Source: JBCBKU01 sp038521345 (lineage in GTDB: Bacteria > Pseudomonadota > Alphaproteobacteria > Rhodobacterales > Rhodobacteraceae). From it: DNA of 64,000 bases. The stretch covers positions 42,528 through 106,527 of the forward strand of contig JBCBKU010000008.1 in the NCBI GenBank assembly GCA_038521345.1. The letters run 5' to 3'. A program made the translations under genes and the position numbers. Below are positions 51,622 through 61,987 of this stretch, piece by piece (position 1 is the stretch's first letter; each line of letters begins with the position of its first letter). The notes under the pieces are model-generated. The model worked only from the letters and a program-made list of their open reading frames with translations. It had not been told where the DNA came from and did no database searches.

Positions 51622-52839
51622 ATGATCGGGCGGTCTGAACGCTCGGTACCGGATGCGGAGCCCGTCGAGCGATTGAAATCGTTCGACGACTTTGACGTGC
51701 GCCTTGGTGACGTCATGCGCGGCGAACGCGCGACGCTTGGAAAATCGCTTCTCGACGTGCAGCGCGATCTCAAGATCAAGGCGACATATATCGCCGCGAT
51801 CGAGAATGCCGATCCGGCCGCGTTTGAGACACCGGGCTTTGTGGCGGGTTACGTGCGGTCTTACGCCCGCTATCTGAGCCTCGATCCGGAATGGGCATTT
51901 CGGGCGTTCTGTGAGGAGGGTGGATTCGAAGTTCCGAACGGCCTTTCGAAGACCGCGTCGAAGTCCACCGACCGCCCCACCTTCACGTCCAGCCGGGATC
52001 CGATCGCCGAACCGCACGTCGCTTTCCTTCCCAAGACCGAAAGCGCGTTCACCGGGATTGAGCCGCGCGCCATCCTGTCCGTCGCGGTGTTGGTCGCTCT
52101 GATCGGGACAATCGGATACGGCGGATGGTCGGTCCTCAAGGAAGTGCAGCGGGTCGAGTTCACCCCGGTCGATCAGGCGCCAGGTGTTGCATCGGATGTC
52201 GCCGGGTTCTCGCCTGGGTTCGATTTGGCCGAGACACCGGTCGTCGGTGGCCCGGAAGATGCACAGGCGCGGCCTTCGGTCGAGGCGCTGGACCGCCTTT
52301 ACCGGCCCGAGGCGTTAGACGTGCCGGTTCTGGTGGCCCGTGACGGCCCGATCGGCATCATCGATCCGAGCGAGGCGGGCGCACTCGCCAATCTCGTCGT
52401 CGACGATCCAGAACCAGTATTGTCCGAGACGACCCCACCGGACGCTTTGGCGGCTGCGGCGCCGGGCGCCGAGGGCGAGAACCCTGTTCAGGTCGTTGCC
52501 GAGGGCCCGCCCGATGTTCAGCTTTTGGCCGTGCGCCCGTCATGGGTGCGCGTGCAGGCCTCGGACGGGACAATCATTTTCGAGAAGATCCTCGACGCCG
52601 GCGAACGCTACACGCTTCCGAAGACCGAAGAACCGCCGGTGCTCCGGGCCGGTAATGCCGGGTCGGTTTACTTTGCGGTGGGCAACGACACGTTCGGTCC
52701 CGCAGGTGAAGGCCCGAGCGTGGTCAAGAATGTTTCTCTCGCCGCGGATGCGCTTCGCGACAGTTACGCCATTGCCGATCTCAGCACCGATGCCGATCTC
52801 GCGCGGTTCGTCGCGGTGGCGGAAGTTACTGCCGACTAG
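51622..52839 (+). CDS. RodZ-like helix-turn-helix membrane protein (DUF4115)
   Basis: A 405-aa protein with an N-terminal HTH_25 domain (about 28-105; SLLDVQRDLKIKATYIAAIE, then YARYLSLDP), one transmembrane segment at about 152-175 (AILSVAVLVALIGTIGYGG), a long Pro/Ala/Glu-rich periplasmic linker and a C-terminal DUF4115 domain (SWVRVQASDGTIIFEKILDAGE). RodZ links MreB to the elongation machinery. It lies just before ispG, a common RodZ-ispG order. The start at 51622 lacks a strong ribosome site. Confidence 0.86.
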   Translation: MIGRSERSVPDAEPVERLKSFDDFDVRLGDVMRGERATLGKSLLDVQRDLKIKATYIAAIENADPAAFETPGFVAGYVRSYARYLSLDPEWAFRAFCEEGGFEVPNGLSKTASKSTDRPTFTSSRDPIAEPHVAFLPKTESAFTGIEPRAILSVAVLVALIGTIGYGGWSVLKEVQRVEFTPVDQAPGVASDVAGFSPGFDLAETPVVGGPEDAQARPSVEALDRLYRPEALDVPVLVARDGPIGIIDPSEAGALANLVVDDPEPVLSETTPPDALAAAAPGAEGENPVQVVAEGPPDVQLLAVRPSWVRVQASDGTIIFEKILDAGERYTLPKTEEPPVLRAGNAGSVYFAVGNDTFGPAGEGPSVVKNVSLAADALRDSYAIADLSTDADLARFVAVAEVTAD

Positions 52840-52931
52840 GCGTGACCCCCACGAAGACGCGGCCAACCGTTGCGCCGTTCTTCCGGCGGCCCTAGGTTAG
52901 CCACAACTCCAGCAGGCCAGGGGTCCGCCCG

Positions 52932-54065
52932 ATGTCGATCAATCACGTCCGCCCTTGGCGCAACATCTATCGCCGGACAAGCCGCCAGATCATGGTCGGC
53001 GATGTGCCCGTTGGCGGCGACGCGCCGATTACTGTCCAGACCATGACCAACACGGTCACCACGGATATCCCCGGCACGATCGCGCAGGTGCAAGCTGCGG
53101 CCGAGGCGGGCGCGGATATCGTCCGCATTTCGGTGCCGGACAAAGACAGCTCGGTGGCGCTGAAGGAGATCGTGGCGGAAAGCCCGGTGCCCATCGTCGC
53201 TGACATCCATTTTCATTATCAACGGGGGATCGAGGCGGCCGAGGCGGGTGCCGCATGCCTTCGCATCAATCCGGGCAATATCGGCGACGAGAAACGCGTG
53301 CGCGAGGTGATCAAGGCCGCCCGCGACAACAATTGCTCGATCCGGATAGGGGTCAACGCGGGTAGCCTCGAAAAGCACCTTCTGGAGAAATACGGCGAGC
53401 CATGCCCGGATGCGATGGTCGAAAGCGGGCTCGACCATATCAAGGTCCTCGAAGACAACGACTTCCACGAGTTCAAGATCTCCTGCAAAGCCTCTGACGT
53501 GTTCATGGCCGCCGCCGCCTACCAAGCGCTGGCCGAGGCCACGGACGCCCCGATCCACCTCGGCATCACCGAGGCGGGCGGGCTGGTCTCGGGCACGATC
53601 AAAAGCGCCATCGGTCTCGGCAATCTCCTTTGGATGGGGATCGGCGACACGATACGGGTGTCGCTGTCCGCGGACCCGGTCGAAGAGGTCAAGGTAGGCT
53701 ACGAGATCCTGAAATCCCTTGGCCTTCGGCATCGGGGCGTCAACATCATCTCGTGTCCCTCCTGCGCGCGGCAGGGCTTTGACGTGATCAAGACCGTCGA
53801 GATTCTTGAGAAGCGGCTGGAACACATCAAGACGCCCATGAGCCTTTCGATCATCGGCTGCGTTGTGAACGGCCCGGGTGAGGCGTTGATGACCGATGTC
53901 GGCTTCACCGGTGGCGGTGCCGGGTCGGGCATGGTGTACTTGGCCGGCAAACAGTCGCACAAGATGTCGAACGACGAGATGGTGGACCATATTGTCGAGC
54001 AGGTTGAGGCGAAGGCGGCCCAACTCGACGCCGCGGCCGAGGCCAGCGAACAGGCAGCGGAATAG
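52932..54065 (+). CDS. ispG: 4-hydroxy-3-methylbut-2-en-1-yl diphosphate synthase IspG (GcpE)
   Basis: A 377-aa [4Fe-4S] enzyme of the MEP isoprenoid pathway, reducing MEcPP to HMBPP (EC 1.17.7.1/3). The N-terminal TIM-barrel has [12 protein letters not shown]; the cluster ligands Cys275 and Cys278 (ISCPSCARQ), Cys310 ([12 protein letters not shown]) and Glu317 are present. AGGGG precedes the ATG. It probably is cotranscribed with the RodZ-like gene 92 nt upstream. Confidence 0.95.
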   Translation: MSINHVRPWRNIYRRTSRQIMVGDVPVGGDAPITVQTMTNTVTTDIPGTIAQVQAAAEAGADIVRISVPDKDSSVALKEIVAESPVPIVADIHFHYQRGIEAAEAGAACLRINPGNIGDEKRVREVIKAARDNNCSIRIGVNAGSLEKHLLEKYGEPCPDAMVESGLDHIKVLEDNDFHEFKISCKASDVFMAAAAYQALAEATDAPIHLGITEAGGLVSGTIKSAIGLGNLLWMGIGDTIRVSLSADPVEEVKVGYEILKSLGLRHRGVNIISCPSCARQGFDVIKTVEILEKRLEHIKTPMSLSIIGCVVNGPGEALMTDVGFTGGGAGSGMVYLAGKQSHKMSNDEMVDHIVEQVEAKAAQLDAAAEASEQAAE

Positions 54066-54130
54066 CGCCGCACGCCCAGCTCGCGCGGATTTCATTTGCT
54101 CAATTGCGCCAATGGCCCGACGGTCCGGGC

Positions 54131-54700
54131 ATGCGCGCACTCCTTGTCCTTCTACTGTTCGTGGTGTCGGCCGTGTCCTCGGCCGCCGATCCGGATCCTT
54201 ACATTCTCGACCGTGAGAATTCGGTTGTGGCGTTCCGCGTCCCGGCGTCGGGAACTGGCGGCATCAACGGAACGATGCCGATCGCTTCGGCCGACATGGC
54301 GCTCGATTTCGACCGTCCGTCGAACAGCCGCGTCCAAGTCGTGCTTCAGGCCTCGGGCGCGTCGGCATCTTTTCCCTTTGCCACCGAAGCGATGCGGGGA
54401 CCGGGGATCCTGAACACCGCGGTACATCCGACGATCTCGTTCGTCTCGCGCCGGTTCGACGCGGAAGGCGATAGCGCCCGGGTGACGGGCGATGTGACGA
54501 TCCGGGGCATCACCCGTCCGCTTGTGCTGACGGCCAAGATCTTTCGGCCGGTGGGCACGGAGCAGGGCCAGCGTGACCGCTTGCAGGTGGTGATGACAGG
54601 GGGCGTGTCGCGAGCCGAGTTCGGCGCCACGGGCTTTCCGGACCTTGTCGGTGACCGCGTCGATCTTGAGATTCGCGCCCGGATCAACCGGGCACCCTAA
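54131..54700 (+). CDS. YceI family periplasmic protein
   Basis: A 189-aa secreted protein. The signal peptide RALLVLLLFVVSAVSSAA is followed by a YceI lipocalin-like barrel (YILDRENSVVAFRV, then VTGDVTIRGITRPLVL near the middle and SRAEFGATGF). YceI proteins bind polyisoprenoids; location after ispG is suggestive but not proof of function. ATG at 54131 is chosen to place the signal sequence at the N-terminus. It converges with the DsbA-family gene with a 3-nt gap. Confidence 0.85.
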   Translation: MRALLVLLLFVVSAVSSAADPDPYILDRENSVVAFRVPASGTGGINGTMPIASADMALDFDRPSNSRVQVVLQASGASASFPFATEAMRGPGILNTAVHPTISFVSRRFDAEGDSARVTGDVTIRGITRPLVLTAKIFRPVGTEQGQRDRLQVVMTGGVSRAEFGATGFPDLVGDRVDLEIRARINRAP

Positions 54701-54703
54701 GAC

Positions 54704-55450
54704 CTAGCCTTCGCGAACCTCTTCGACGAGCGCCCGCATCTCGTTCAGCGGCAGGTAACCGCGAAGAAGCTGATCGCCGAGGATGAAGGTCGGAGTGCCT
54801 GAAATGCCAAGGGTCTGCGCCAAGGCACGGTTGCTTTGAATCTCTTGCGTCACTTCGGGCGACTCCATCGCGGCAAAGACCGCGGCGCTGTCATGGCCAA
54901 GCGATGTGGCGAGCGTTTCGAGTGATGCTTCGGTGACGTTAGCGCGCAGCGCGATCAGGGCGTCATGGGCGGCTTTGTAGGCATCATCGCCCGCCAGAAT
55001 CCGAACCGCGATGGCAAAGCGGGATGCGAGAAGCGATTGCTCTCCGAGGATCGGGAACTCTTTCACGATCAACCGGATATTGCCATCCGTTGTCAGAAGT
55101 TCGGTGACCTCAGGATGAGCCCTGCGACAGAAACCGCAGCGGTAATCGATGAACTCGACCAAAGTGATGTCCCCATTTGGATTGCCGCCGATCCAAGAGT
55201 GGGGATCGTCGTAAATCGCGGATGCATTCGCCGCCAAGAGGCCGGCATCGGCAGAGGCCTGCGCTGCGGCCTCGCGCTCTTCCAGGACGGCAATGGCCTC
55301 CATCAGCACTTCGGGGTTCTCAAGCAGGTATTGCCGGATCTCCTCGCGAAAGATCTGGCGCTCGGCGTCGGACATCGCGTCCAGTTCGAAGGCACCGGCG
55401 GGCAGGGTAAGCGCGCCCATAAGGGTCAGAGCGGTCAGTAGGCGGGTCAT
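54704..55450 (-). CDS. DsbA family (Com1-like) periplasmic thiol-disulfide protein
   Basis: A 248-aa exported thioredoxin-fold protein. The signal peptide is RLLTALTLMGALTLPAGA. A helical region of about 70 residues (MSDAERQIFREEIRQYLL) precedes the catalytic CGFC in FIDYRCGFCRRAHPEV, and the cis-Pro loop is GISGTPTFILGDQLLRG. The helical N-terminal extension is like ScsC/Com1 proteins, which oligomerise. AGGAG before the ATG at 55450 supports the start. Predicted to oxidise or isomerise disulfides in the periplasm. Confidence 0.88.
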   Translation of the reverse strand: MTRLLTALTLMGALTLPAGAFELDAMSDAERQIFREEIRQYLLENPEVLMEAIAVLEEREAAAQASADAGLLAANASAIYDDPHSWIGGNPNGDITLVEFIDYRCGFCRRAHPEVTELLTTDGNIRLIVKEFPILGEQSLLASRFAIAVRILAGDDAYKAAHDALIALRANVTEASLETLATSLGHDSAAVFAAMESPEVTQEIQSNRALAQTLGISGTPTFILGDQLLRGYLPLNEMRALVEEVREG

Positions 55451-55636
55451 TCGGACATCTCCTGTTCGGCGCGGACGGCACCCTTTCACACGGTGTTTAG
55501 CGTAGCCTGATCCAAGGTACACCCACATGCGAGTTTTGGCCGCGCGTTTCGGTGGTCCGGCCCAGATTCCGCAAGCCGTTGACTAGCACGCGGCGCACGG
55601 GCAACACGTGACGGCTGAACCCCGAGGAGAGATCGC

Positions 55637-56791
55637 GTGCGACGCTCAAGCCGAAGCGATATCGACCCCTTTATCGTAATGGACGTCATGGAAGCCGCCC
55701 GGGCCGCCGAGGAAGCCGGTCGCCATGTAGTTCATATGGAAGTGGGGCAGCCGGGCACCCCGGCCCCCGTCGGGGCCCGCGCCGCGCTTGCGCGCGCACT
55801 GGACGCCGGTCCGCTTGGTTACACCGTTGCGCTTGGTCTGCCGGCATTGCGGGCCCGGATCGCGCGCCATTACCGCGACTGGTACGGGGTCGAGATCAGC
55901 CCCGATCGCGTGGTGGTAACTGCCGGGGCATCGGGGGCGTTCATTCTGGCCTTCACGGCGCTCTTCGATGCCGGGGACACGGTCGCACTTGGGGCGCCTG
56001 GTTATCCCTCGTACCGTCAGATCCTGCGGGCGATGAACGTGACGCCGGTTGATATCGAGACCCGGGCCGAAAACCGCTATCTGCTTGCACCGGATGATGT
56101 GCCGGATGACGTCGCCGGTGTGCTTGTGGCCTCGCCTGCCAACCCGACCGGAACCATGCTTGACCGTCCCGCACTTGCCGCGCTGATCGAGGCGACCGAA
56201 GCCCGTGGTGCGGCGTTCATCGCCGACGAGATCTATCACGGCCTCAGCTATGAGGGCCGGGCGGTCAGCGCGCTCGAGATCACGGACGACGTCTTCATCA
56301 TCAACTCGTTTTCGAAGTACTTTTCCATGACCGGGTGGCGCCTTGGCTGGATGGTCGTCCCCGAGAGCCATGTTCGCGTTGTTGAACGGCTGGCGCAGAA
56401 CATGTTCATCTGTCCGCCTCATGCGAGCCAGGTGGCGGCCCTTGCGGCGATGGACTGCGCCGAGGAACTGGACGCCAACCGAGCCATATATGCCGAGAAC
56501 CGGCGCCGTCTTCTGGCCGGTCTGCCGCAGATCGGGTTCGACCGGTTTGCGCCGCCGGACGGGGCTTTCTACATCTACGCCGATGTGAGTGACCTAACCT
56601 CGGACAGCCGGAGACTGGCGTCCGATATCCTCGCAGAGGCAGGCGTGGCGGTTACGCCGGGACTCGACTTCGATCCCGCTCGCGGAGCGACGACCCTGCG
56701 GTTCTCCTATGCCGGGCCGACCTCAGAGATGGACGAAGGTCTCTCGCGGCTCGCGGAATTCATGCAGAAACGAAGCGCGCTGGGCAGCTGA
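55637..56791 (+). CDS. Pyridoxal phosphate-dependent aminotransferase (class I/II)
   Basis: A 384-aa PLP-dependent aminotransferase. Key motifs: VHMEVGQPGTPAP, VTAGASGAFIL, SPANPTGTMLDRPAL, IADEIYHGLSYEG, and the PLP Lys in INSFSKYFSMTGWRLGWMV. It is in the aspartate/alanine aminotransferase group; amino donor and acceptor cannot be read. The GTG at 55637 is supported by GAGGAGA 6 nt upstream. The next gene is an amidase about 58 nt downstream. Confidence 0.9.
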   Translation: MRRSSRSDIDPFIVMDVMEAARAAEEAGRHVVHMEVGQPGTPAPVGARAALARALDAGPLGYTVALGLPALRARIARHYRDWYGVEISPDRVVVTAGASGAFILAFTALFDAGDTVALGAPGYPSYRQILRAMNVTPVDIETRAENRYLLAPDDVPDDVAGVLVASPANPTGTMLDRPALAALIEATEARGAAFIADEIYHGLSYEGRAVSALEITDDVFIINSFSKYFSMTGWRLGWMVVPESHVRVVERLAQNMFICPPHASQVAALAAMDCAEELDANRAIYAENRRRLLAGLPQIGFDRFAPPDGAFYIYADVSDLTSDSRRLASDILAEAGVAVTPGLDFDPARGATTLRFSYAGPTSEMDEGLSRLAEFMQKRSALGS

Positions 56792-56849
56792 GGGTTTTCG
56801 GAACTGCCCGCGGGGTGGTATCCTTGGTCAAACAGCCCTCTGAGAGGCA

Positions 56850-58052
56850 ATGAGCAGTTTGCGGTTCCTACTTGTCCTGTTGTCCATGGCGTTATGGGCA
56901 ACGTCATCCCCGGGTCAGGGGCTGACCGCGCTCGCGCAACTCGATTCCAAGGAAAGCCGGATTGAGGATCGGGGCGACACCACGTGGATCACGCTCCGGT
57001 TGTCGCAACCTGTGCCCTGGCGCGCCTATACCGCGGAAGGGCCGCGCCTCGTGCTCGAATTCGCCGAGCTCCAGTGGACTGCGGTGCCGGGTTTTGCGGA
57101 GAGCCGTGTCACCGACCTTGCTGCCGGGGAGCGTCCCGGAGAGGGATGGTCGCGCATGGTGCTCGATGTGAGCGGCCCGGTTCAGATCACCAAGGCCGAG
57201 ATGGTGACAAACGCGCTCGACGGCACGGCGGAGTTGTCCCTTGCCCTCGACCCGGCAGACCCCGCGGATTTCGCAGCCACGGCCCGTGCTCTGCCGGCGG
57301 GCCCGTCTCCACGGCCTTCGGCGCGCCCGGGGGTAGGCACCGGGCGGTTGGTCGTCGCTATTGATCCCGGGCATGGGGGCCTCGATCCGGGGGCCGAATT
57401 CGAGGACCTGAATGAAGCCGACCTGATGCTCAGTTTCGGCCGGGAACTTCGCGAGGCTTTGCTGCGGACTGATCGGTTCGACGTGGTCATGACCCGTGAA
57501 CTCGACGAATTCGTGCCGCTCGAAAAGCGCCTGACCCGCGCGCGACTTGGCGGGGCGGACGTGTTCGTATCGCTGCACGCAGATTCGCTACCGCCCGATG
57601 CCGGCGTGGCGTCCGGGGCCACGGTCTATACGCTGGCCGAGGATGCCTCGGATCTTGCCTCGCAACGTTTGGCGGAACGCCACGATCGCACGGATCTTCT
57701 GTCCGGCACGGACGTCGATGTGCCGGGGGACGAGATTGCACTGGTTCTCATGGACATTGCCCGGACGGATACCGCCCCCCGGTCCGGCGCGTTGGCTGAC
57801 GCCCTCGTGGATGGTCTGAAATCGGCCGTGGGGCGTGTCAACAGCCGCCCTCGGCGCGAAGCTGCGTTCTCGGTCCTGAAGTCGCCCGACATGCCGTCCG
57901 TTCTGGTCGAACTTGGCTTTTTGTCCAGTGAACGCGACCGCGCCAACCTGCGGACGCCGGAATGGCGCGCGAAGGCGGCGGCGGGCCTGCGCGACGGCCT
58001 GATCGCATGGGCAGATGCCGACGCGGTGCGGGCCACGCTTTTGCGCCGCTAG
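56850..58052 (+). CDS. N-acetylmuramoyl-L-alanine amidase (AmiC type, with AMIN domain)
   Basis: A 400-aa secreted cell-wall amidase. A signal peptide (RFLLVLLSMALWATSSPGQG) is followed by an AMIN domain at about 30-130 and an Amidase_3 domain from about 165. Zinc ligands: His in IDPGHGGLDPGAEF, Glu in EFEDLNEADLML, His in VSLHADSLPP and the catalytic Glu in VLVELGFLSS. It cleaves peptidoglycan side chains during division. It is followed by a PBP1A gene, so the pair acts on peptidoglycan. Confidence 0.9.
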   Translation: MSSLRFLLVLLSMALWATSSPGQGLTALAQLDSKESRIEDRGDTTWITLRLSQPVPWRAYTAEGPRLVLEFAELQWTAVPGFAESRVTDLAAGERPGEGWSRMVLDVSGPVQITKAEMVTNALDGTAELSLALDPADPADFAATARALPAGPSPRPSARPGVGTGRLVVAIDPGHGGLDPGAEFEDLNEADLMLSFGRELREALLRTDRFDVVMTRELDEFVPLEKRLTRARLGGADVFVSLHADSLPPDAGVASGATVYTLAEDASDLASQRLAERHDRTDLLSGTDVDVPGDEIALVLMDIARTDTAPRSGALADALVDGLKSAVGRVNSRPRREAAFSVLKSPDMPSVLVELGFLSSERDRANLRTPEWRAKAAAGLRDGLIAWADADAVRATLLRR

Positions 58053-58120
58053 CCCGCTTTTTCCCCTGACCGATCTGGCGGAAAAACGCCATGTAACCCC
58101 TGTGGTGCACCCGTTAACCT

Positions 58121-58129
58121 TGTGGATAA
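58121..58129 (-). promoter_or_regulatory. Single perfect DnaA box
   Basis: TTATCCACA on the minus strand, in the 149-nt gap between the amidase and PBP1A genes. Only one copy is visible. It might bind DnaA as a transcription factor, but a 9-mer can occur by chance. Confidence 0.35.
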
Positions 58130-58201
58130 CGCGACCTTTGACCTTTTGACGGTTTGCGCGACCGGCCTTATAAGACGCCAGACCGAGAGAGGGTTCCGCG
58201 C

Positions 58202-60718
58202 GTGCTACGATTCATCCTGTCGTTCTTCGGCGCGATCTTCAGCGCCCTGACCATCGGCGCCGCCTTTGTGGCTCTGGCCGTTGGCGCGATTTTCTTCGTC
58301 TATGGGCGGGATCTGCCAAACCACGAGCAGCTGGCGCAGTACGCACCGGCAACGATCAGCCGGATCTACTCGACCGAAGGACGCATCATCGACGAGTTCG
58401 CGACCGAGCGTCGCCTGTTCACACCGATTGAAGAAATCCCCGATCAAGTGAAACAGGCCTTCATTTCGGCGGAAGACAAGAACTTCTACGAACATTCCGG
58501 CTTCGATGCCCGCGGTATCGCCGCCGCGGTGTACGAGGCCGTGGAAACACGGGGTGCACGGGTCCGTGGCGCGTCGACCATCCCGCAACAGGTGGTGAAG
58601 AACTTTCTGCTGTCCTCGGACCGCTCGGCAGAGCGCAAGATCAAGGAACTGATCCTGTCGGTCAGGCTGGAGAACACGCTGACGAAGGACCAGATCCTCG
58701 AACTCTATCTGAACGAGATCTTCCTTGGACAGAACTCCTATGGCGTAACCGCCGCCGCCCAAACCTACTACAACAAGACCTTGAACGAACTGACCGTGGA
58801 AGAGGCGGCCTATCTTGCCGCCCTCCCGCAGCGGCCGGGTAATCTCCACCCGGTGCGCCAGCGCGAGGATGCAATCGATCGTCGCAACTTTGTTCTCCGC
58901 GAGATGGCCGAGAACGGCTACATCACCCGCGCTGCCATGAACGTGGCGCAGGACCAGCCGCTTTTGTCCGTTCAGGCGGGAGACTTCGCCGCGTTCCGCG
59001 AGAAGCTGCCGCCGCGGGATTACTTTACGGACGAGATCCGCCGGCAACTCAGCCGGGAGATGGGCGAGGGGCAGTTCTTCGGGGGCGGCCTGTCCGTTCG
59101 TGCGACATACGCGCCGGACATGCAGGTCGAGGCGGCCGCGGCGCTGCGAAGGGGGCTGGAACGCTACGACCGTAGCCAAGGCGAATGGCGCGGCACGGGC
59201 GAAGCGGTTTCGACCGATCTCTTGGGCAACGAGGGCAACTGGCGCCCCGCCTTGCGCGAGGCGGACGTGCCGCGCGACATCGACGGCTGGAACCTTGCCG
59301 TGGTTCTGCAGACCTCCGACAGTGCGGCACGCGTTGGCATCGAAGGGGTGGGTGACGACGACGACGGCCATTGGATCCCGGCCGCGGAACTCGACTGGAT
59401 CTCGGGCAATGACAGTCCGGCCGCCGTACTGAGCCCGGGCGACGTGGTCTATGTCAGCCGGCCCGCGGGGCAAGAGGGCTGGAAACTGCACCAGATCCCC
59501 GAGATTCAGGGCGCCTTTATGGCCATGGACGTGAACACCGGCCGCGTCATCGCGATGCAGGGCGGGTTCTCGTACCAGCAATCGAGCTTCAATCGGGCCA
59601 CGCAGGCCACCCGCCAGCCGGGGTCGTCCTTCAAGCCCTTCGTATTTGCCGCGGCACTCGATTCCGGCTTCACACCGGCGACCATCTTGATTGACGCCCC
59701 GATCGAGGTGGAACTGCCCGGTGGCGAGATCTGGCGTCCGCGGAATGCTTCCAACCAGTTCTATGGACCCACACCGCTTCGGACCGGGATCGAACAGTCT
59801 CGAAACCTCATGACTATCCGTCTGGCCGAGGAAATCGGTATGGGCGTCGTGGCCTCTTATGCGGAACGCTTCGGCGTCTATAACCGAATGGGACGGTATC
59901 TGGCGAATGCGCTCGGATCCGAAGAGACGACGCTATACAAGATGGTGGCGGCCTATGCGATGTTCGCCAATGGCGGCGAGCGCGTAGAGCCGACACTGGT
60001 CGACCGGGTTCAGGACCGCTGGGGACGGACGATCTATCGCCACGACCAGCGCGATTGTCAGGATTGCAATGATCCCGCGCTTGACGAGCGGATCGCGCCC
60101 CGGATCGTTACCAACCGCAGCCGTGTCATGGACCCGATCACCGCCTACCAGCTTACGTCTATGATGCAGGGCGTGGTTCAGCGCGGCACGGCAGCGGGCC
60201 GCGTTCGGCTGCCGGTGCCGACGGCTGGCAAGACCGGCACCACGAACGAGGCGCGCGATGTGTGGTTCGTGGGCTTTACCTCGAACATCGTCGCGGGCTG
60301 CTATATCGGGTACGATCGGCCGAAAAGCCTTGGCCGCGGCGCCTCGGGTGGCGATCTTTGTGCGCCGGTGTTTCAGGACTTCATGGAAGATGCAGTCGCG
60401 GTCTATGGCGGCGGACCGTTCCCGGTTCCCGAAGGCGGGCGGTTCATCAAGATCGACCGTTTCACCGGCTCGCGCTTGTCCGACGATGCGTCCGGTGACG
60501 CCGTGGTGGCCGAATTCTTCCGTCGGGGTGAAGAGCCGGTCTTCGGCGTGATGCTGGACGGCGGCTTTGCCATGGGCTCGAACCTGCCGATGTTCAACGA
60601 GGGCGCACGCGTCTTGGAAGAACAACGCTCCGTGACCGTGCAGACCGCGGATGGCGAGATTGTTGAAGTGCCCCAGCGGCGGCAACTGAACACGCTGGGC
60701 TCGGGCGGGCTCTACTAG
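58202..60718 (+). CDS. mrcA: Penicillin-binding protein 1A (bifunctional transglycosylase/transpeptidase)
   Basis: An 838-aa class A PBP. An N-terminal membrane anchor (residues 5-34) is followed by the glycosyltransferase domain with catalytic Glu91 in [13 protein letters not shown] and the IPQQVVKNF and [11 protein letters not shown] motifs. The transpeptidase has Ser475 in PGSSFKPF, an SRN (EQSRNL) motif and the KTGTT box, and an OB-like insert (about 320-420) typical of PBP1a. The start is GTG at 58202 with GAGAGGG 8 nt upstream. It acts in cell-wall elongation and division beside the amidase. Confidence 0.93.
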   Translation: MLRFILSFFGAIFSALTIGAAFVALAVGAIFFVYGRDLPNHEQLAQYAPATISRIYSTEGRIIDEFATERRLFTPIEEIPDQVKQAFISAEDKNFYEHSGFDARGIAAAVYEAVETRGARVRGASTIPQQVVKNFLLSSDRSAERKIKELILSVRLENTLTKDQILELYLNEIFLGQNSYGVTAAAQTYYNKTLNELTVEEAAYLAALPQRPGNLHPVRQREDAIDRRNFVLREMAENGYITRAAMNVAQDQPLLSVQAGDFAAFREKLPPRDYFTDEIRRQLSREMGEGQFFGGGLSVRATYAPDMQVEAAAALRRGLERYDRSQGEWRGTGEAVSTDLLGNEGNWRPALREADVPRDIDGWNLAVVLQTSDSAARVGIEGVGDDDDGHWIPAAELDWISGNDSPAAVLSPGDVVYVSRPAGQEGWKLHQIPEIQGAFMAMDVNTGRVIAMQGGFSYQQSSFNRATQATRQPGSSFKPFVFAAALDSGFTPATILIDAPIEVELPGGEIWRPRNASNQFYGPTPLRTGIEQSRNLMTIRLAEEIGMGVVASYAERFGVYNRMGRYLANALGSEETTLYKMVAAYAMFANGGERVEPTLVDRVQDRWGRTIYRHDQRDCQDCNDPALDERIAPRIVTNRSRVMDPITAYQLTSMMQGVVQRGTAAGRVRLPVPTAGKTGTTNEARDVWFVGFTSNIVAGCYIGYDRPKSLGRGASGGDLCAPVFQDFMEDAVAVYGGGPFPVPEGGRFIKIDRFTGSRLSDDASGDAVVAEFFRRGEEPVFGVMLDGGFAMGSNLPMFNEGARVLEEQRSVTVQTADGEIVEVPQRRQLNTLGSGGLY

Positions 60719-60794
60719 TCGGGCGTCCTCGCCGCCTTGCAGCGCTTGGGGCGAAGGGCTATCCCGGCTCGGTAACAGACTTGACGGAACATTC

Positions 60795-61916
60795 ATGCGC
60801 GCCGACGCCGAAAACACCGTTTCCGCCATCCGGAAATCACTCGAACTCCTCGCCCAGCGGATGGACTGGGAGACGGCCGAGCATCGGCTGGAGGAATACA
60901 ATGCGCTGACCGAGGATCCGGATCTCTGGACCGATCCCGACCGCGCACAAAAACTGATGCGCGAACGCCAGATGCTGGTCGATTCCATGGATCGCTACCG
61001 GACCATGAGCCAGGATCTGGATGACCAGATCGAACTTATCGCGCTTGGCGAGGCGGAGGAGGACGACAGTGTCGTCACAGAGGCCGAAGATGCGCTGAAG
61101 GCCTTGGCCGACAGGGCGGCGCAAGCCGAGCTTGAGGCGCTTCTCGATGGCGAGGCAGACGGCAACGACACGTTTCTTGAGATCAACGCGGGCGCCGGCG
61201 GTACCGAGGCCTGCGACTGGGCCCAGATGCTGCAGCGCATGTATGTCCGCTGGGCCGAGGCGCGGGGCTTCAAGGTCGAGCTTCAATCCGAGGAAGCGGG
61301 CACCGAGGCGGGCATCAAGTCGGCCGCCTACAAGATTTCAGGCCCCAACGCCTATGGCTGGCTGAAATCGGAATCCGGCGTGCATCGGCTTGTCCGTATC
61401 TCGCCATTCGGGAAAGGCACGCGAGAGACATCCTTTGCTTCGGTCTGGGTCTATCCGGTCGTGGACGACAATATCGAGGTCGAGGTGAATCCGGCCGATA
61501 TACGGATCGATACCTATCGGTCGTCCGGCGCTGGCGGTCAGCATGTGAACACAACGGATTCCGCGGTCCGCATTACCCATGCCCCTACGGGGATCGTGGT
61601 GACGAGTTCGGAGAAATCCCAGCACCAGAACCGCGACATTGCCATGAAGGCGCTGAAGTCGCGGCTCTACCAGCTTGAGCTTGAGAAGCGCACCGCCTCG
61701 ATCCAGGAGGCCCACGAGGCCAAGGGTTCGGCCGGGTGGGGCAACCAGATCCGGTCCTACGTCCTGCAGCCCTATCAGATGGTCAAGGACCTGCGGACAA
61801 ATCACGAGACATCCGACACCAAGGGTGTGCTCGACGGGGATCTGGACGGGTTCATGGCCGCAACTCTGGCGATGGACGTGGCGGGCAAGTCGCGCGCAGA
61901 AGCCAACGCGGACTAA
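60795..61916 (+). CDS. prfB: Peptide chain release factor 2 (RF2)
   Basis: A 373-aa class I release factor that recognises UGA and UAA. The anticodon-like SPF tripeptide is at 203-205 (RISPFGKGT) and GGQ at 247-249 ([10 protein letters not shown]). The reading frame is continuous, so the programmed +1 frameshift at an early UGA found in many bacterial prfB genes is absent, as in many alphaproteobacteria. It follows the PBP gene by 76 nt. Confidence 0.95.
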   Translation: MRADAENTVSAIRKSLELLAQRMDWETAEHRLEEYNALTEDPDLWTDPDRAQKLMRERQMLVDSMDRYRTMSQDLDDQIELIALGEAEEDDSVVTEAEDALKALADRAAQAELEALLDGEADGNDTFLEINAGAGGTEACDWAQMLQRMYVRWAEARGFKVELQSEEAGTEAGIKSAAYKISGPNAYGWLKSESGVHRLVRISPFGKGTRETSFASVWVYPVVDDNIEVEVNPADIRIDTYRSSGAGGQHVNTTDSAVRITHAPTGIVVTSSEKSQHQNRDIAMKALKSRLYQLELEKRTASIQEAHEAKGSAGWGNQIRSYVLQPYQMVKDLRTNHETSDTKGVLDGDLDGFMAATLAMDVAGKSRAEANAD

Positions 61917-61924
61917 GCCCCCGC

Positions 61925-61938
61925 TTGATCTGGATCAG
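61925..61938 (+). promoter_or_regulatory. FNR/FnrL box with promoter-like -10, upstream of DUF2189 gene
   Basis: TTGAT-CTGG-ATCAG matches TTGAT-N4-ATCAA at 9 of 10 positions, right after the prfB stop. A TAGTCT hexamer at 61962-61967 would act as a -10 with the FNR box centred at about -41, the class II activation geometry. Predicted anaerobic/microaerobic activation. Confidence 0.65.
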
Positions 61939-61987
61939 TGTGGTCGCGCGCCCGGCCGGCCTAGTCTCAGGGTCAGAGGAGGAGGGC

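Noticed and set aside
60795..61916. Programmed +1 frameshift in prfB
   Set aside because: The frame is continuous from the ATG through the SPF and GGQ motifs with no early in-frame TGA.
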